Shown here: positions 14,971 to 24,070 of the stretch, piece after piece | Layout: each line of letters opens with the position of its first letter | Numbering within the stretch: the stretch's first letter is position 1 | Assembly (NCBI GenBank): GCA_042568205.1 | Contig: JBHPJE010000002.1 | Location: forward strand, 1 to 64,000 | DNA length: 64,000 bases | DNA from: JAUVDZ01 sp042568205 | GTDB taxonomy: Bacteria; Patescibacteriota; Gracilibacteria; UBA1369; PNNO01 | Direction of reading: 5' to 3' | Translations under genes and position numbers: made by a program | The notes under the pieces: generated by a model | Database searches by the model: none | Told to the model about the DNA's origin: nothing | Seen by the model: only the letters and a program-made list of their open reading frames with translations

Positions 14971-17109
14971 ATGCAAACTACTAATTTAAAACTCACAGGG
15001 ATGACCTGTGGCAGCTGTGCCAAGCTGAATGAGAGTGCACTTCTTGATGTTGATGGAGTGAAAACGGCGCAGGTGAATATTGCGAATAATAAGGCTCAGG
15101 TTGAATTTGATGAAAAGAAAACGAATGTTGAAGCCTTGATTAAAGCTGTTGAAGGTGCTGGATATGGAGCTTTTGAGATTATTGGAAAAGGTCCTGATAT
15201 GGGTGAGGAAACCAAGAAGGAAGTGAAGACTGCATTGTACAGATTTTTAGGTGCAGCAATTTTCGCGCTTCCAGTCATGAGTATGATGATTTGGCCTGAT
15301 CTGATTCCAATGTGGGGGCATGCAGTATTAACTGCGATTGTTGTATTTGTTTTTGGATTTCACTTTCATAAAAATGCTGCTAAAAAACTGATCCGTTTTA
15401 CTTCTAATATGGATAGCCTAGTTTCACTTGGAACATTGTCGTCTTTTTCATATAGCATGTGGGCGATGTTCAGTGGGCACCATGTTTATTTTGAAGCTGC
15501 AGCTGCGATTATAACGCTTATTAACTTAGGAAAGTGGCTTGAGGCGATTAGTAAGGGTAAAGCGAGCAATGCGCTTAAAAAGCTATTAGAATTAGGTGCA
15601 AAGAATGCTCGGGTAGTCAAAGATGGTAAAGAAGTTGATGTGCCTTTAGAAGAAGTTAAGGTTGGTGATATTTTGCATGTTAAAGCTGGCGAAAAAATTC
15701 CTTTAGATGGAAAAATCATTGAAGGCGCGGCTTCGTTAGATGAAAGTATGCTTACAGGTGAAAGTATTCCTATTGATAAAAAAACAGGTGATGAAGTATT
15801 TGGAGCGACTCTTAACGAGAATGGGAATTTAAAAATTGAAGTTACAAAAGCCGCAGAAAATACAGTACTTTCGCGGATTATTCAAATGGTTGAAGAGGCC
15901 CAGATGTCTAAGGCGCCTATCCAAAAACTTGCAGATAAAATTGCATCAATCTTTGTGCCAATAGTAATTACGATTGCTGTTATTACTTTTGCTTTGTGGA
16001 TGTTCTTCACTTCTGGAAGTATTGAGGCGAGTATTCTGCCTGCAGTTGCTGTGCTTGTTATTGCTTGTCCTTGTGCTCTTGGACTTGCGACTCCTACAGC
16101 GATTATGGTTGGTACTGGAGTTGGGGCAAAGCATGGAATCCTTATAAAAAATGGTGAGACTCTTGAAAGGTCAAATAAAGTTGATGTTGTTGTTTTTGAT
16201 AAGACCGGGACTTTGACCGAAGGTAAGCCGAAAGTAACTGATGTTATTCCTTTTGATTTCCCAGAAGAAAAAGTTATTAAAATATCGTATAGTCTCGCAA
16301 AGATGTCTAATCATCCACTTTCAGAGGCGATCGCTAAGTTTGGTGAAAATAAAAAATCTGACAAAGCAGAGCTTCAAGATTTTGAAGAAGTCCGTGGAAA
16401 AGGTGTGACTGCGAGCTGCAAAGAACATCAAACAGAGCTTGCTCTTGGTAATGAAAAAATACTTAATGTTGAAATCTCAGACGAACATAAAAAGAAAGTT
16501 GAACAACTTTCAGAAGAAGGAAAAACTCCAATTTATGTTTCACATGGTGATAAATTGATTGGAATTTTAGGACTTATGGATACCCTAAAAGAAGATTCAA
16601 AAGAAGCAGTGGATTCCTTAGAAAAAATGGGAATCGAAATAATGATGATAACAGGCGACAATCAAAAAACCGCAGAGGCAATTGCAAAACAAGTCGACAT
16701 CAAAAAAGTAATTGCTGGTGTATTGCCTGAACACAAAGCTCAGGAAATCAAGAAATTACAAGAAGCTGGCAAAGTCGTGGCCTTTGTGGGAGACGGAATA
16801 AACGATGCACCTGCGCTTGCTCAATCAGACTTAGGAATCGCACTTGGAACAGGAACAGACGTTGCAATTGAAACCGGAAACATAGTGATTATGCGCGGAT
16901 CTCCTAAAAAAGTTTACACAGCAATCAAGCTATCGCAACGAACATTCAAAGCGATTAAACAAAATCTATTCTGGGCATTCATCTACAATACAATCGGTAT
17001 CCCAATAGCTGGATTTGGACTTTTAAGCCCTGTATTCGCGAGCTTCGCAATGGCAATGAGTTCAGTATCAGTTGTGACAAACAGCTTGAGAGTGAAGAGG
17101 TTTAAGTAA
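14971..17109 (+). CDS. copA: Cu(I)-exporting P1B-type ATPase
   Basis: A 712-residue heavy-metal ATPase. One N-terminal HMA domain (Cys13, Cys16 in MTCGSC) precedes eight predicted membrane helices with the Cu-binding CPC (near residue 364), the phosphorylation motif DKTGT (about 410), the HP locus (about 446) and GDGINDAP (about 606). The last two helices contain YN and MSS (FIYNTIG, MAMSSVSVV), the residue set of P1B-1 Cu(I) pumps rather than Zn/Cd pumps. It is the last gene of the csoR operon and should export Cu(I) to relieve toxicity. It overlaps the convergent next gene by 8 bases. Confidence 0.96.
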   Translation: MQTTNLKLTGMTCGSCAKLNESALLDVDGVKTAQVNIANNKAQVEFDEKKTNVEALIKAVEGAGYGAFEIIGKGPDMGEETKKEVKTALYRFLGAAIFALPVMSMMIWPDLIPMWGHAVLTAIVVFVFGFHFHKNAAKKLIRFTSNMDSLVSLGTLSSFSYSMWAMFSGHHVYFEAAAAIITLINLGKWLEAISKGKASNALKKLLELGAKNARVVKDGKEVDVPLEEVKVGDILHVKAGEKIPLDGKIIEGAASLDESMLTGESIPIDKKTGDEVFGATLNENGNLKIEVTKAAENTVLSRIIQMVEEAQMSKAPIQKLADKIASIFVPIVITIAVITFALWMFFTSGSIEASILPAVAVLVIACPCALGLATPTAIMVGTGVGAKHGILIKNGETLERSNKVDVVVFDKTGTLTEGKPKVTDVIPFDFPEEKVIKISYSLAKMSNHPLSEAIAKFGENKKSDKAELQDFEEVRGKGVTASCKEHQTELALGNEKILNVEISDEHKKKVEQLSEEGKTPIYVSHGDKLIGILGLMDTLKEDSKEAVDSLEKMGIEIMMITGDNQKTAEAIAKQVDIKKVIAGVLPEHKAQEIKKLQEAGKVVAFVGDGINDAPALAQSDLGIALGTGTDVAIETGNIVIMRGSPKKVYTAIKLSQRTFKAIKQNLFWAFIYNTIGIPIAGFGLLSPVFASFAMAMSSVSVVTNSLRVKRFK

Positions 17110-18175
17110 TTTTCACATCCCAATACTCTTTGTCAATCAGTATTCTAACTACATTGTCTCTAGCCTCTATCCTGTCTGGGATTGCAGGTAGAATTTCTGA
17201 CAAATCCATTATGAAATTATAAGAACCATCCCATTTGTATAAACCGAGAGTTTTTGGCTCAGCATATGAACTTGTGAGATCTTCAATAGTCACAATATCG
17301 TTCGTTGAATCAAGAAATCTACCACCACTAAATTCCGAGTCAGAAATAAAATATGCTGCACCCTGATCTTCAAATCCGAGATTTAAAATATTTGCATCAA
17401 AGGTAAATTCATTAATTTCCTGGGTGATATAATCCATATATTTAATCGAAGCATTATAAGGTGTTTCACCTGCAGCAAAAGAAAAATAAGCTGAACCAAC
17501 ATCGCCAAGAGCAATATAATCAGCCTCATAAATATTTGTTCGAGATGCACTTGAAACATCAATTAAATAAAGTACATTTGGAATAAAAGTTTGATCAGCT
17601 AAAAATATAAATTCGTTAAATATGGTTATTTCATAATCCTCAAGGTTCCTTATAAAATAAACCAAATCCTCAGCGCTCCCGTCCTCTAAGTCTACAACTT
17701 TCAATGCATCTTTTTTTGAAGCTTCGTCATATCCGATCGTATAAAAATCATCAGAAAACACTCCGCTACCCCATCCTCCAGCCAGTGTAGATATTTCAGT
17801 CAATTTATTAGAGGCAACGTCATAATAAGAAACTGCATCTGATTCAAAAACAACTGCCTTTTGGCCATCTTTACTAAATACAATGTTTTCAATTTTTTTA
17901 GGAAGTCGCGACAGCGCATAATCCGGATCAAAACTCTCAAAAAGACTTATATCATTAAGTGCTGATTTATATTTTGAATATCCAACCGGAAGATTAAAAG
18001 TTGTGTATTTGAAAGGTCCACTAATTTCAGCAGAAATCGGTATTTCTATACCATCTCCATCAATTATTCGAGAATTATCTGGAGTCATCAACCAAAAATA
18101 ATAAATCGCAGCTAATATCACAATTACACCTACAATTATTAAGCCGATTAATCGATTCCTTTTATAGTTGTCCAT
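17102..18175 (-). CDS. Membrane-anchored protein with beta-propeller-like repeats
   Basis: Function not recognised. 357 residues; one N-terminal transmembrane helix (about residues 10-29) with a basic cytoplasmic start. The exported part has repeated strand patterns of the WD40/PQQ-like kind (for example IENIVFSKDGQKAVVFES, TIGYDEASKKDALKVVDLEDG, NVLYLIDVSSAS), consistent with a beta-propeller sensor or scaffold. No cysteines or catalytic motifs stand out. It lies 5 bases downstream of yraN on the same strand, so the two are probably co-transcribed. Confidence 0.7.
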   Translation of the reverse strand: MDNYKRNRLIGLIIVGVIVILAAIYYFWLMTPDNSRIIDGDGIEIPISAEISGPFKYTTFNLPVGYSKYKSALNDISLFESFDPDYALSRLPKKIENIVFSKDGQKAVVFESDAVSYYDVASNKLTEISTLAGGWGSGVFSDDFYTIGYDEASKKDALKVVDLEDGSAEDLVYFIRNLEDYEITIFNEFIFLADQTFIPNVLYLIDVSSASRTNIYEADYIALGDVGSAYFSFAAGETPYNASIKYMDYITQEINEFTFDANILNLGFEDQGAAYFISDSEFSGGRFLDSTNDIVTIEDLTSSYAEPKTLGLYKWDGSYNFIMDLSEILPAIPDRIEARDNVVRILIDKEYWDVKIT

Positions 18176-18180
18176 TTGAA

Positions 18181-18537
18181 TTAAGTTACAGGCACATTCT
18201 TATAATGCCTTAAGTTGCTAACTTCTTCAAAGGAATTCATTTGTATCGTTATAACATCGAGGCGATAATCGCATCGCCAATAGAGCTGCAAAAGATATCG
18301 ATGCATTGCTAAATTGAGTCGCCTTAGTTTTGTTCGACTTATTGATTCTTCACCAAGTCCATATCGATTCGACCTTCGCGTTTTAACTTCAACAAATACA
18401 ATTTCACCATCCTGACGCGAGATTATATCAATCTCTCCACCTAAAATATGGTAGTTAGTTCTAACAATTTCATAGCCAAGTGCGCGGAGGTAATCTGCCG
18501 CATACTGCTCCCCTTTTTTTCCAATTGATTTATTCAT
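18181..18537 (-). CDS. yraN: YraN/UPF0102 family endonuclease-like protein
   Basis: A 118-residue protein with the family core KGEQYAADYLRALGYEIVRTN, then GGEIDIISRQDGEIVFVEVKTR, the PD-(D/E)xK-like motif (E-x-D ... E-V-K). YraN proteins resemble Holliday-junction-resolvase-fold nucleases, but their role is not settled. The length matches the family. It is divergent from dnaB, which fits a DNA-metabolism context. Confidence 0.9.
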   Translation of the reverse strand: MNKSIGKKGEQYAADYLRALGYEIVRTNYHILGGEIDIISRQDGEIVFVEVKTRRSNRYGLGEESISRTKLRRLNLAMHRYLLQLYWRCDYRLDVITIQMNSFEEVSNLRHYKNVPVT

Positions 18538-18594
18538 AATGAAACAATCCTAACAAAAAATCATTAAAATTTTGTAAAAAAATCATAAAAAATT

Positions 18595-18623
18595 TTGAAA
18601 TTTAAGTGCAAAGTGTGTACCAT
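18595..18623 (+). promoter_or_regulatory. Candidate dnaB promoter
   Basis: TTGAAA (18595-18600), 17-base spacer, TACCAT (18618-18623). The predicted start is near 18630, leaving a leader of about 17 bases with no Shine-Dalgarno. Confidence 0.55.
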
Positions 18624-18646
18624 AGGACTCCCAATAAAAATCTCGT

Positions 18647-20020
18647 ATGAATCAGGATTTAACAAAAGTACCTCCACATAGTCTGGAGGCGGAAAAGTCG
18701 ACACTTGGATCACTTCTGATCGACAAAGATGCAATTATTAAAATTGCTGATCTGATTACGGCTGAGGATTTTTATCATGACAAACATGCAGCAATATATA
18801 AAGCTATTATTGAGATTTTTGAAAAAAGAAATCCAATTGATGTTTTGACAGTGACTAGTCAACTTGAGGATAAAAAAGAATTGGATCTGATTGGAGGCGC
18901 ATCGTATCTTGCTGAGTTAACTTCAGAAGTGCCTACAGCAAGTCATATTTTTCAATATGCGACAATTGTTAAACAAAAATCTGTTTTAAGAAAACTTTTA
19001 AGAGCAGGTGATACAATCACTGGACTTGGATTTAATGAAACTGATGAAATTGAAAGTCTTTTGGAAGAAGCTGAGAAATCTTTATTTAATGTGTCGCAAA
19101 CATTTATTAAAGATCGGTTTGTGCATGTGAAAGAAGTTCTGACAATGACTTACGAAAAACTTGCTGATCTTCATGATCCTGATAGCAAAGAAAAATATCG
19201 TGGAGTTCCAACAGGATTTAGAGATCTTGATAATATTTTATCTGGAATGCAACCTTCTGATATGATTGTCATTGCTGCTCGTCCTTCAATGGGTAAAACT
19301 GCTTTAGCGCTTAATATAGCCCAAAACGTTGCAGCCAAGGGTAAAGCAGTTGGTGTTATTTCATTAGAAATGTCGAAGGAGCAATTGGTTGAACGTATGT
19401 TTTGTTCATTGATGGGAGTTGATTCTTGGAAAATGCGAACAGGAAAATTAACTGATGAAGATTTTGCAAAAGTTGGTGGTGTTATGGATGAATTAAATAA
19501 TATGAAGTTATTTATTGATGATTCGATTGGAGGTTCGATTGTTGAATTAAGAGCTAAGGCTAGACGTCTACAAATGGAACACGGATTAGATCTTCTTATT
19601 ATCGATTATTTACAATTAATGAGTGGAGGAAAAAGTTCGCAATATGGTGGTGGAAATCGTACACAGGAAATTTCAGAAATTTCACGTTCATTAAAGAGTC
19701 TTGCCCGTGAATTAAATATTCCAATTATTGCCTTATCACAGCTTTCACGTGCCGTTGAATTGCGGCCTACCAAAATTCCTCAGCTTTCAGATTTGAGAGA
19801 ATCAGGAGCAATTGAGCAGGATGCTGATGTTGTATTAATGATGTACCGTGAAGATTATTATGAAGAAGATTCTGATCGTGCTGGATTAACAGATCTTTAT
19901 ATCAGGAAACATCGTAACGGTCCGATTGGTCGTATTGAATTGGCATTTAAGAAGGAACAACTCAAATTTATTAGTATTGAGAAACAGCGAAAAGCAGAAG
20001 ATTATGCAATCTCTGCGTAG
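18647..20020 (+). CDS. dnaB: Replicative DNA helicase DnaB
   Basis: A 457-residue RecA-fold hexameric helicase. The N-terminal primase-interacting domain (residues 1-150) begins with the typical PPHSLEAEKSTLGSLL. The Walker A ARPSMGKTA is near residue 213, Walker B is LLIIDYLQLMSG, and the C-terminal end of the core has the conserved REDYYEED. There is no intein. It unwinds DNA ahead of the replisome. It has its own promoter and stands divergent from yraN. Confidence 0.97.
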   Translation: MNQDLTKVPPHSLEAEKSTLGSLLIDKDAIIKIADLITAEDFYHDKHAAIYKAIIEIFEKRNPIDVLTVTSQLEDKKELDLIGGASYLAELTSEVPTASHIFQYATIVKQKSVLRKLLRAGDTITGLGFNETDEIESLLEEAEKSLFNVSQTFIKDRFVHVKEVLTMTYEKLADLHDPDSKEKYRGVPTGFRDLDNILSGMQPSDMIVIAARPSMGKTALALNIAQNVAAKGKAVGVISLEMSKEQLVERMFCSLMGVDSWKMRTGKLTDEDFAKVGGVMDELNNMKLFIDDSIGGSIVELRAKARRLQMEHGLDLLIIDYLQLMSGGKSSQYGGGNRTQEISEISRSLKSLARELNIPIIALSQLSRAVELRPTKIPQLSDLRESGAIEQDADVVLMMYREDYYEEDSDRAGLTDLYIRKHRNGPIGRIELAFKKEQLKFISIEKQRKAEDYAISA

Positions 20021-20119
20021 TGAATTTTTCGCCAATGCTTGAAAAAGAGTAGAAGCACTTGCGCTGAATATAAGCGAGGTTTTGACTAAAGTCAATTTAC
20101 GTATTGTAGTCTTATGTAG

Positions 20120-20434
20120 CTATTCTTCATCTTCTTCGTCGGGAGGTTTTCTATAAATAATTGAACCTCCTACAAGTTTCCCGTCAGAAGGCCTCACTCC
20201 CCACTCTCTTAAAGTATCGGAAAGAACAACAGGATCAACTGTTCTTTTAGATGAAGTTCCTCTTACTAAGCGTCTTACACCTTGTTTTATTGTTGGAATT
20301 GGAGTTGATGTATCAATTCTATAAGCTGGATATAATTTTTCTTCTGTTGTTGCTTCTGATTCCTCAGAATTGCCTTCACCTTCAGCAGGTTCATCATCTG
20401 GTTTTACGGTTTGTTCTGGGAATTTTTTACCCAT
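20120..20434 (-). CDS. Small acidic hypothetical protein
   Basis: Unrecognised, 104 residues. Acidic low-complexity ends (a PDDEPAEGEGNSEESEATTEE segment and PDEEDEE at the C-terminus) flank a more ordered centre with basic residues (IKQGVRRLVRGTSSKRTVDP). No membrane segment or cysteines. The existence of the gene is supported by a promoter at 20457-20486 and by protein-like composition. It may be a lineage-specific protein. Confidence 0.6.
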   Translation of the reverse strand: MGKKFPEQTVKPDDEPAEGEGNSEESEATTEEKLYPAYRIDTSTPIPTIKQGVRRLVRGTSSKRTVDPVVLSDTLREWGVRPSDGKLVGGSIIYRKPPDEEDEE

Positions 20435-20456
20435 AAAGAATTGGTTTCAGTAATTG

Positions 20457-20486
20457 AATATATTGCAAACTAATATGGCCTGTCAA
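20457..20486 (-). promoter_or_regulatory. Promoter of the 104-residue hypothetical gene
   Basis: On the minus strand, a perfect TTGACA (20481-20486), 18-base spacer and TATATT (20457-20462). The start codon lies about 16 bases downstream of the predicted transcription start. Confidence 0.65.
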
Positions 20487-20531
20487 ACAGTTTTAGGGTA
20501 TATTGTTCCGTGAAATTAACAATATCTTAGA

Positions 20532-22058
20532 ATGCCTGAAAATAATAATGAAAATTCAAATGAATACAATGATCGGCTTCAAAAATTAAAAGACTTACAA
20601 GAAGCTGGGCAAATTCCATATTTAGATCAATACAAACGAACTCATAAATGTGTTGATGCAAAAGAATTAGGTGAAAAAGATGGAGTTAGAGAAACTGAAG
20701 AAATCATGGCAAAGGCAAAATCAGACATGAAAATTTGCGGAAGATTAATGACTTTTAGATCACATGGAAAATTAAGTTTTGGTCAACTACAAGACATTTC
20801 CGGGCGTATTCAAATTTGTTTTATGCAGGATGTTTTAGGAAAGGATAAATATAAATCCCTTAAAAAAATTGATGTTGCAGACTTTTTAGGATGTGAAGGT
20901 GAGCTATTTAAAACTAAGCATGGAGAGATCACACTTCTCATCACGGATTTTGTTTTATTATCAAAAGCATTGCGGCCACTTCCTGAAAAATTCCACGGAG
21001 TAAAAGATCAGGAAACAATTTATAGACAGAGATATTTAGATCTTGTTATGAATGAAGAAACAAAAAAGCGGTTTGAATTTCGTTCAAATTTTCTTAGAAA
21101 ACTTCGTGAATTCTATTGGAAAAATGACTTTCATGAAATTGAATACCCAGTATTGGCCAGCTCTGCTTCAGGAGCTTTAGCAAAACCATTTAAAACTCAT
21201 CATGAAGCTTTAGATAAAGATTTTTACTTAAGAATAGCAATTGAGACATATCAAAAAGAGGCTATTGCTGGCGGATTTGAACGTGTTTTTGAAATTGGAA
21301 AGGTATTTAGAAATGAAGGGATGGATCCTTCGCATTTGCAGGAATTCACAATGAATGAATTCTATTGTGCGTATTGGAACTATGAAGATTTAATGAAATT
21401 CACTGAAGAAATGTTTGAGTATATTTTAATGGAGACAGTTGGTTCTCTTGATGTTGAGATTTTGGATCGTAATGGAAATCCTACAAAGGTTAACTTTAAA
21501 GGACCTTGGCCTAGACATTCAATGGCTGATTTGATTAAGCAGGATTGCGGCATTGATATCAATAAATATGACAATGCAGAATCATTGCTTGCTGAAATTA
21601 AAGCTAAAAAAATTGACATTGAAGATGCAGGAAAACTCGGTCTTGGAAATCTAATTGATCATCTTTATAAAAAAGTTTCTCGTCCAAAACTAGTTGATCC
21701 AATGTTTTTGATTAAGCATCCAACTGTACTTTCGCCGCTTGCCAGACGAAATGATGAAAATCCAGAAGTTGCTGATAGATTCCAATTAGTTGTAAATGGA
21801 TGGGAAATTGTAAATGCATATTCAGAGTTAATTAATCCTTTGCAACAGGCTGAAGCATTTCAATCACAATCTGAAGCAAAAGAAAAAGGTGATGAAGACG
21901 CACATGGAATGGATGATGAATTTGTATTGGCAATGGAACACGGCTTTCCTCCAATGGCTGGATGGGGAATGGGAATCGACAGAATCGTGACTTTGCTTAC
22001 CCAACAGGACAATTTAAAAGACGTTGTAATGTTCCCGTTAATGCGACCTTTGGGTTGA
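20532..22058 (+). CDS. lysS: Lysyl-tRNA synthetase, class II
   Basis: A 508-residue class II enzyme that charges tRNA-Lys. The OB-fold anticodon-binding domain covers about residues 60-160 (ICGRLMTFRSHGKLSFGQLQD). The catalytic core has motif 1 around RFEFRSNFLRKLREFYWK, motif 2 FEIGKVFRNEGMDPSHLQEF and motif 3 GWGMGIDRIVTLL. All key parts are present. Its stop codon lies inside a 7-base tandem repeat that runs to the start of the next gene. Confidence 0.96.
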   Translation: MPENNNENSNEYNDRLQKLKDLQEAGQIPYLDQYKRTHKCVDAKELGEKDGVRETEEIMAKAKSDMKICGRLMTFRSHGKLSFGQLQDISGRIQICFMQDVLGKDKYKSLKKIDVADFLGCEGELFKTKHGEITLLITDFVLLSKALRPLPEKFHGVKDQETIYRQRYLDLVMNEETKKRFEFRSNFLRKLREFYWKNDFHEIEYPVLASSASGALAKPFKTHHEALDKDFYLRIAIETYQKEAIAGGFERVFEIGKVFRNEGMDPSHLQEFTMNEFYCAYWNYEDLMKFTEEMFEYILMETVGSLDVEILDRNGNPTKVNFKGPWPRHSMADLIKQDCGIDINKYDNAESLLAEIKAKKIDIEDAGKLGLGNLIDHLYKKVSRPKLVDPMFLIKHPTVLSPLARRNDENPEVADRFQLVVNGWEIVNAYSELINPLQQAEAFQSQSEAKEKGDEDAHGMDDEFVLAMEHGFPPMAGWGMGIDRIVTLLTQQDNLKDVVMFPLMRPLG

Positions 22059-22089
22059 CCTTTGACCTTTAACTTTTGACCTTTGACGA
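22055..22089 (+). repeat. Heptamer tandem repeat spanning lysS stop and next start
   Basis: Five consecutive 7-base units, TTGACCT, TTGACCT, TTAACTT, TTGACCT, TTGACGA. The first contains the lysS TGA stop and the last begins with the TTG start codon of the DUF4012 gene. Such arrays can change copy number by slippage. Confidence 0.85.
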
Positions 22090-23750
22090 AAATAAAGAAA
22101 AAACGGTTAAGACTATATTTATTTATCGCGCTTTTTGCAGTGCTTTTTGTGGCGTTATATGTTTTGAGCAGTTTAAGTGGTTTGCGATTTTTTATGCCGC
22201 GTTATTTTGATATTGCTGGTGGTCCTTTTGGTGAGAAAAATTATTTGGTTTTGTTTCAAAATAATAATGAGCTTAGGCCAACAGGTGGATTTATTTCTGC
22301 TTATGGAACGCTGAGATTTAGAAATGGATTCTTTGCAGGCCTTGAAATAAATGATGTTTTTGGAGAGATTGCGAATCATGAATATGTTGAACCTCCATAC
22401 CCTCAAAAACAGTTGTTAGATGGGAAGTTTTATCAGGGATATACATTTAGAGATGCAAATTATTATGCTGATTTTCCGCAGACAGTAGCCGAAGTTATGC
22501 AAATGTATAGAAAGACTGACAGTGAGACGAATTTTGATGGAGTGATTGGAGTGAATTTGAAAGTTATGGAGGATCTTTTGGATATTGTGAAGTACGTGAG
22601 GATCGGAGAACTTCAGTTTACTAGTGGCAATGTTTTTGAAATGCTCGAGTTCAGTCTTCATAATATTGATTATCATGATGTTGAAGAAGTGGCAAAGCGA
22701 AAAAGTATTTTAGGACCTCTTGCGAAAGCTTTGATTAAAGAAACTGTGTTCTCTCCGTTTAAGTGGAGAGAGGTTAGCGATATGGTTGTGAAAAATTTAA
22801 ACGAGAAACATATTCAACTGCACTTTTTTAATTCATCTCTTCAAAATGCCATCCATGAAAAAGGATGGAGTGGTACGTGGCCAATCGCTGACGGCGACTT
22901 TTTGGCTGTAGTAGAGGCAAATCTCGCAGGCATGAAATCTGATAGATATATAAAAAGAGATGTTAAGTATAGATTGCAAATTTGGGAGGATAATGAAAGC
23001 TACACTTTGACTGGAAAGACCATAATTGAAATGGAGCATTTCGGAGATTTTAACGTGCCTATTAGCGGTGCATACTCTGGATATGTTCGAGTATACATGC
23101 CAAAGGGCTCAAAGCTTAAAAACGCAAATGTGACTACCCATGATGATTCGACTTCTGAGCATACTGTTTATGGAACGATAGTTAAGTTAAATCCTGGTGA
23201 TCGTATTGTGATTGAGATGGAATATGAAGTGCCAACATCAGTATTTACAGGTAAAAAGTACGAGTTGGATTTGGTTAAACAAAGCGGAACAATCAATGAC
23301 AGTTATTCGGTTGTTGTAGAGGCTCCGCAAGGTACGATAATTGATTCTGATGATTTTGAAGGACGTGAAAATTATGCGATCTGGGAAGGCAATCTGCTTC
23401 GGGACATGGAACTTGAATTTAATTTACTGCCTGATAAATTAGGACCTAGAGTTGCTTATTCTGAGATGCTGTCTTTAGATGAAATCCTGGTTGTTTTTAA
23501 TGAAAGGATTGATCCTGCATCAGTTGGGAAGGTGACGATTGAGGATATGGATAAGGCTTCAGATGAACACGACGAGATAGTCGTGAAAAATGTTCGTGTT
23601 GATTTTAGAGATATGTGGATCGAAGTAGAAGGAATGACTGAGCAGTTTGAAGAGTTTTATAAACTCACGATTGATAGTGCAACAGATATATATGGGAATA
23701 GCGTAAAGCCTGTGCCAAAAGAGCTTACTTTGGTGCAGAGGGTGGAGTAA
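22083..23750 (+). CDS. DUF4012 domain-containing membrane protein
   Basis: A 555-residue protein with one N-terminal transmembrane helix (about residues 10-30) and a large extracytoplasmic region. The DUF4012 signature is clear: LVLFQNNNELRPTGGFI followed by GYTFRDANYYADFPQT. DUF4012 proteins are common in Actinobacteria and CPR, and their function is unknown; an envelope role is likely. The TTG start is chosen because an in-frame TGA lies just upstream and the next ATG (codon 37) would remove the membrane anchor. The C-terminal part (from about 460) may be a Big/SLH-associated beta-sandwich (MLSLDEILVVFNERIDPASVG), as in proteins with copper-resistance-like or Ig folds. It was probably co-transcribed with lysS. 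Confidence 0.88.
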   Translation: MTKIKKKRLRLYLFIALFAVLFVALYVLSSLSGLRFFMPRYFDIAGGPFGEKNYLVLFQNNNELRPTGGFISAYGTLRFRNGFFAGLEINDVFGEIANHEYVEPPYPQKQLLDGKFYQGYTFRDANYYADFPQTVAEVMQMYRKTDSETNFDGVIGVNLKVMEDLLDIVKYVRIGELQFTSGNVFEMLEFSLHNIDYHDVEEVAKRKSILGPLAKALIKETVFSPFKWREVSDMVVKNLNEKHIQLHFFNSSLQNAIHEKGWSGTWPIADGDFLAVVEANLAGMKSDRYIKRDVKYRLQIWEDNESYTLTGKTIIEMEHFGDFNVPISGAYSGYVRVYMPKGSKLKNANVTTHDDSTSEHTVYGTIVKLNPGDRIVIEMEYEVPTSVFTGKKYELDLVKQSGTINDSYSVVVEAPQGTIIDSDDFEGRENYAIWEGNLLRDMELEFNLLPDKLGPRVAYSEMLSLDEILVVFNERIDPASVGKVTIEDMDKASDEHDEIVVKNVRVDFRDMWIEVEGMTEQFEEFYKLTIDSATDIYGNSVKPVPKELTLVQRVE

Positions 23751-23751
23751 A

Positions 23752-24003
23752 TTATTTCTTCTTAAGCGCACTCAAACCTCCAAGTAAAGCTCCTAAAAAT
23801 GCTCCGGCTCCACTTCCTAAAAAGGTTGCTGCATTCATTATTCCGTTACAATTCAAGTTTGCATCAATAAAACAAACAAGATACTGAAGTCCCCAAATTC
23901 CCAATCCTAAAACAAAACCAGCGAGTAAACCTGCAATTGCACCAGCTAATCCATAAATCACAAGTCGAACGAATGGTTCTTTGTGTTCGCATTTTTTAAA
24001 CAT
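23752..24003 (-). CDS. Small two-helix membrane protein
   Basis: Unrecognised, 83 residues. Two Gly/Ala-rich transmembrane segments (about 15-43 and 57-78) flank a short loop with two cysteines (CFIDANLNCNG), which could form a disulfide outside. The N-terminus has MFKKCEHKEP and the C-terminus ALKKK, suggesting both ends are cytoplasmic. It is convergent with the DUF4012 gene and ends 1 base after it. The glycine-zipper look is typical of small membrane proteins but gives no function. Confidence 0.65.
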   Translation of the reverse strand: MFKKCEHKEPFVRLVIYGLAGAIAGLLAGFVLGLGIWGLQYLVCFIDANLNCNGIMNAATFLGSGAGAFLGALLGGLSALKKK

Positions 24004-24070
24004 AATTTTTGGGTTAAATAAGCGTCAGAAATATGATATAAGAGAAGCAACCAATTAACAAATAAATCCC

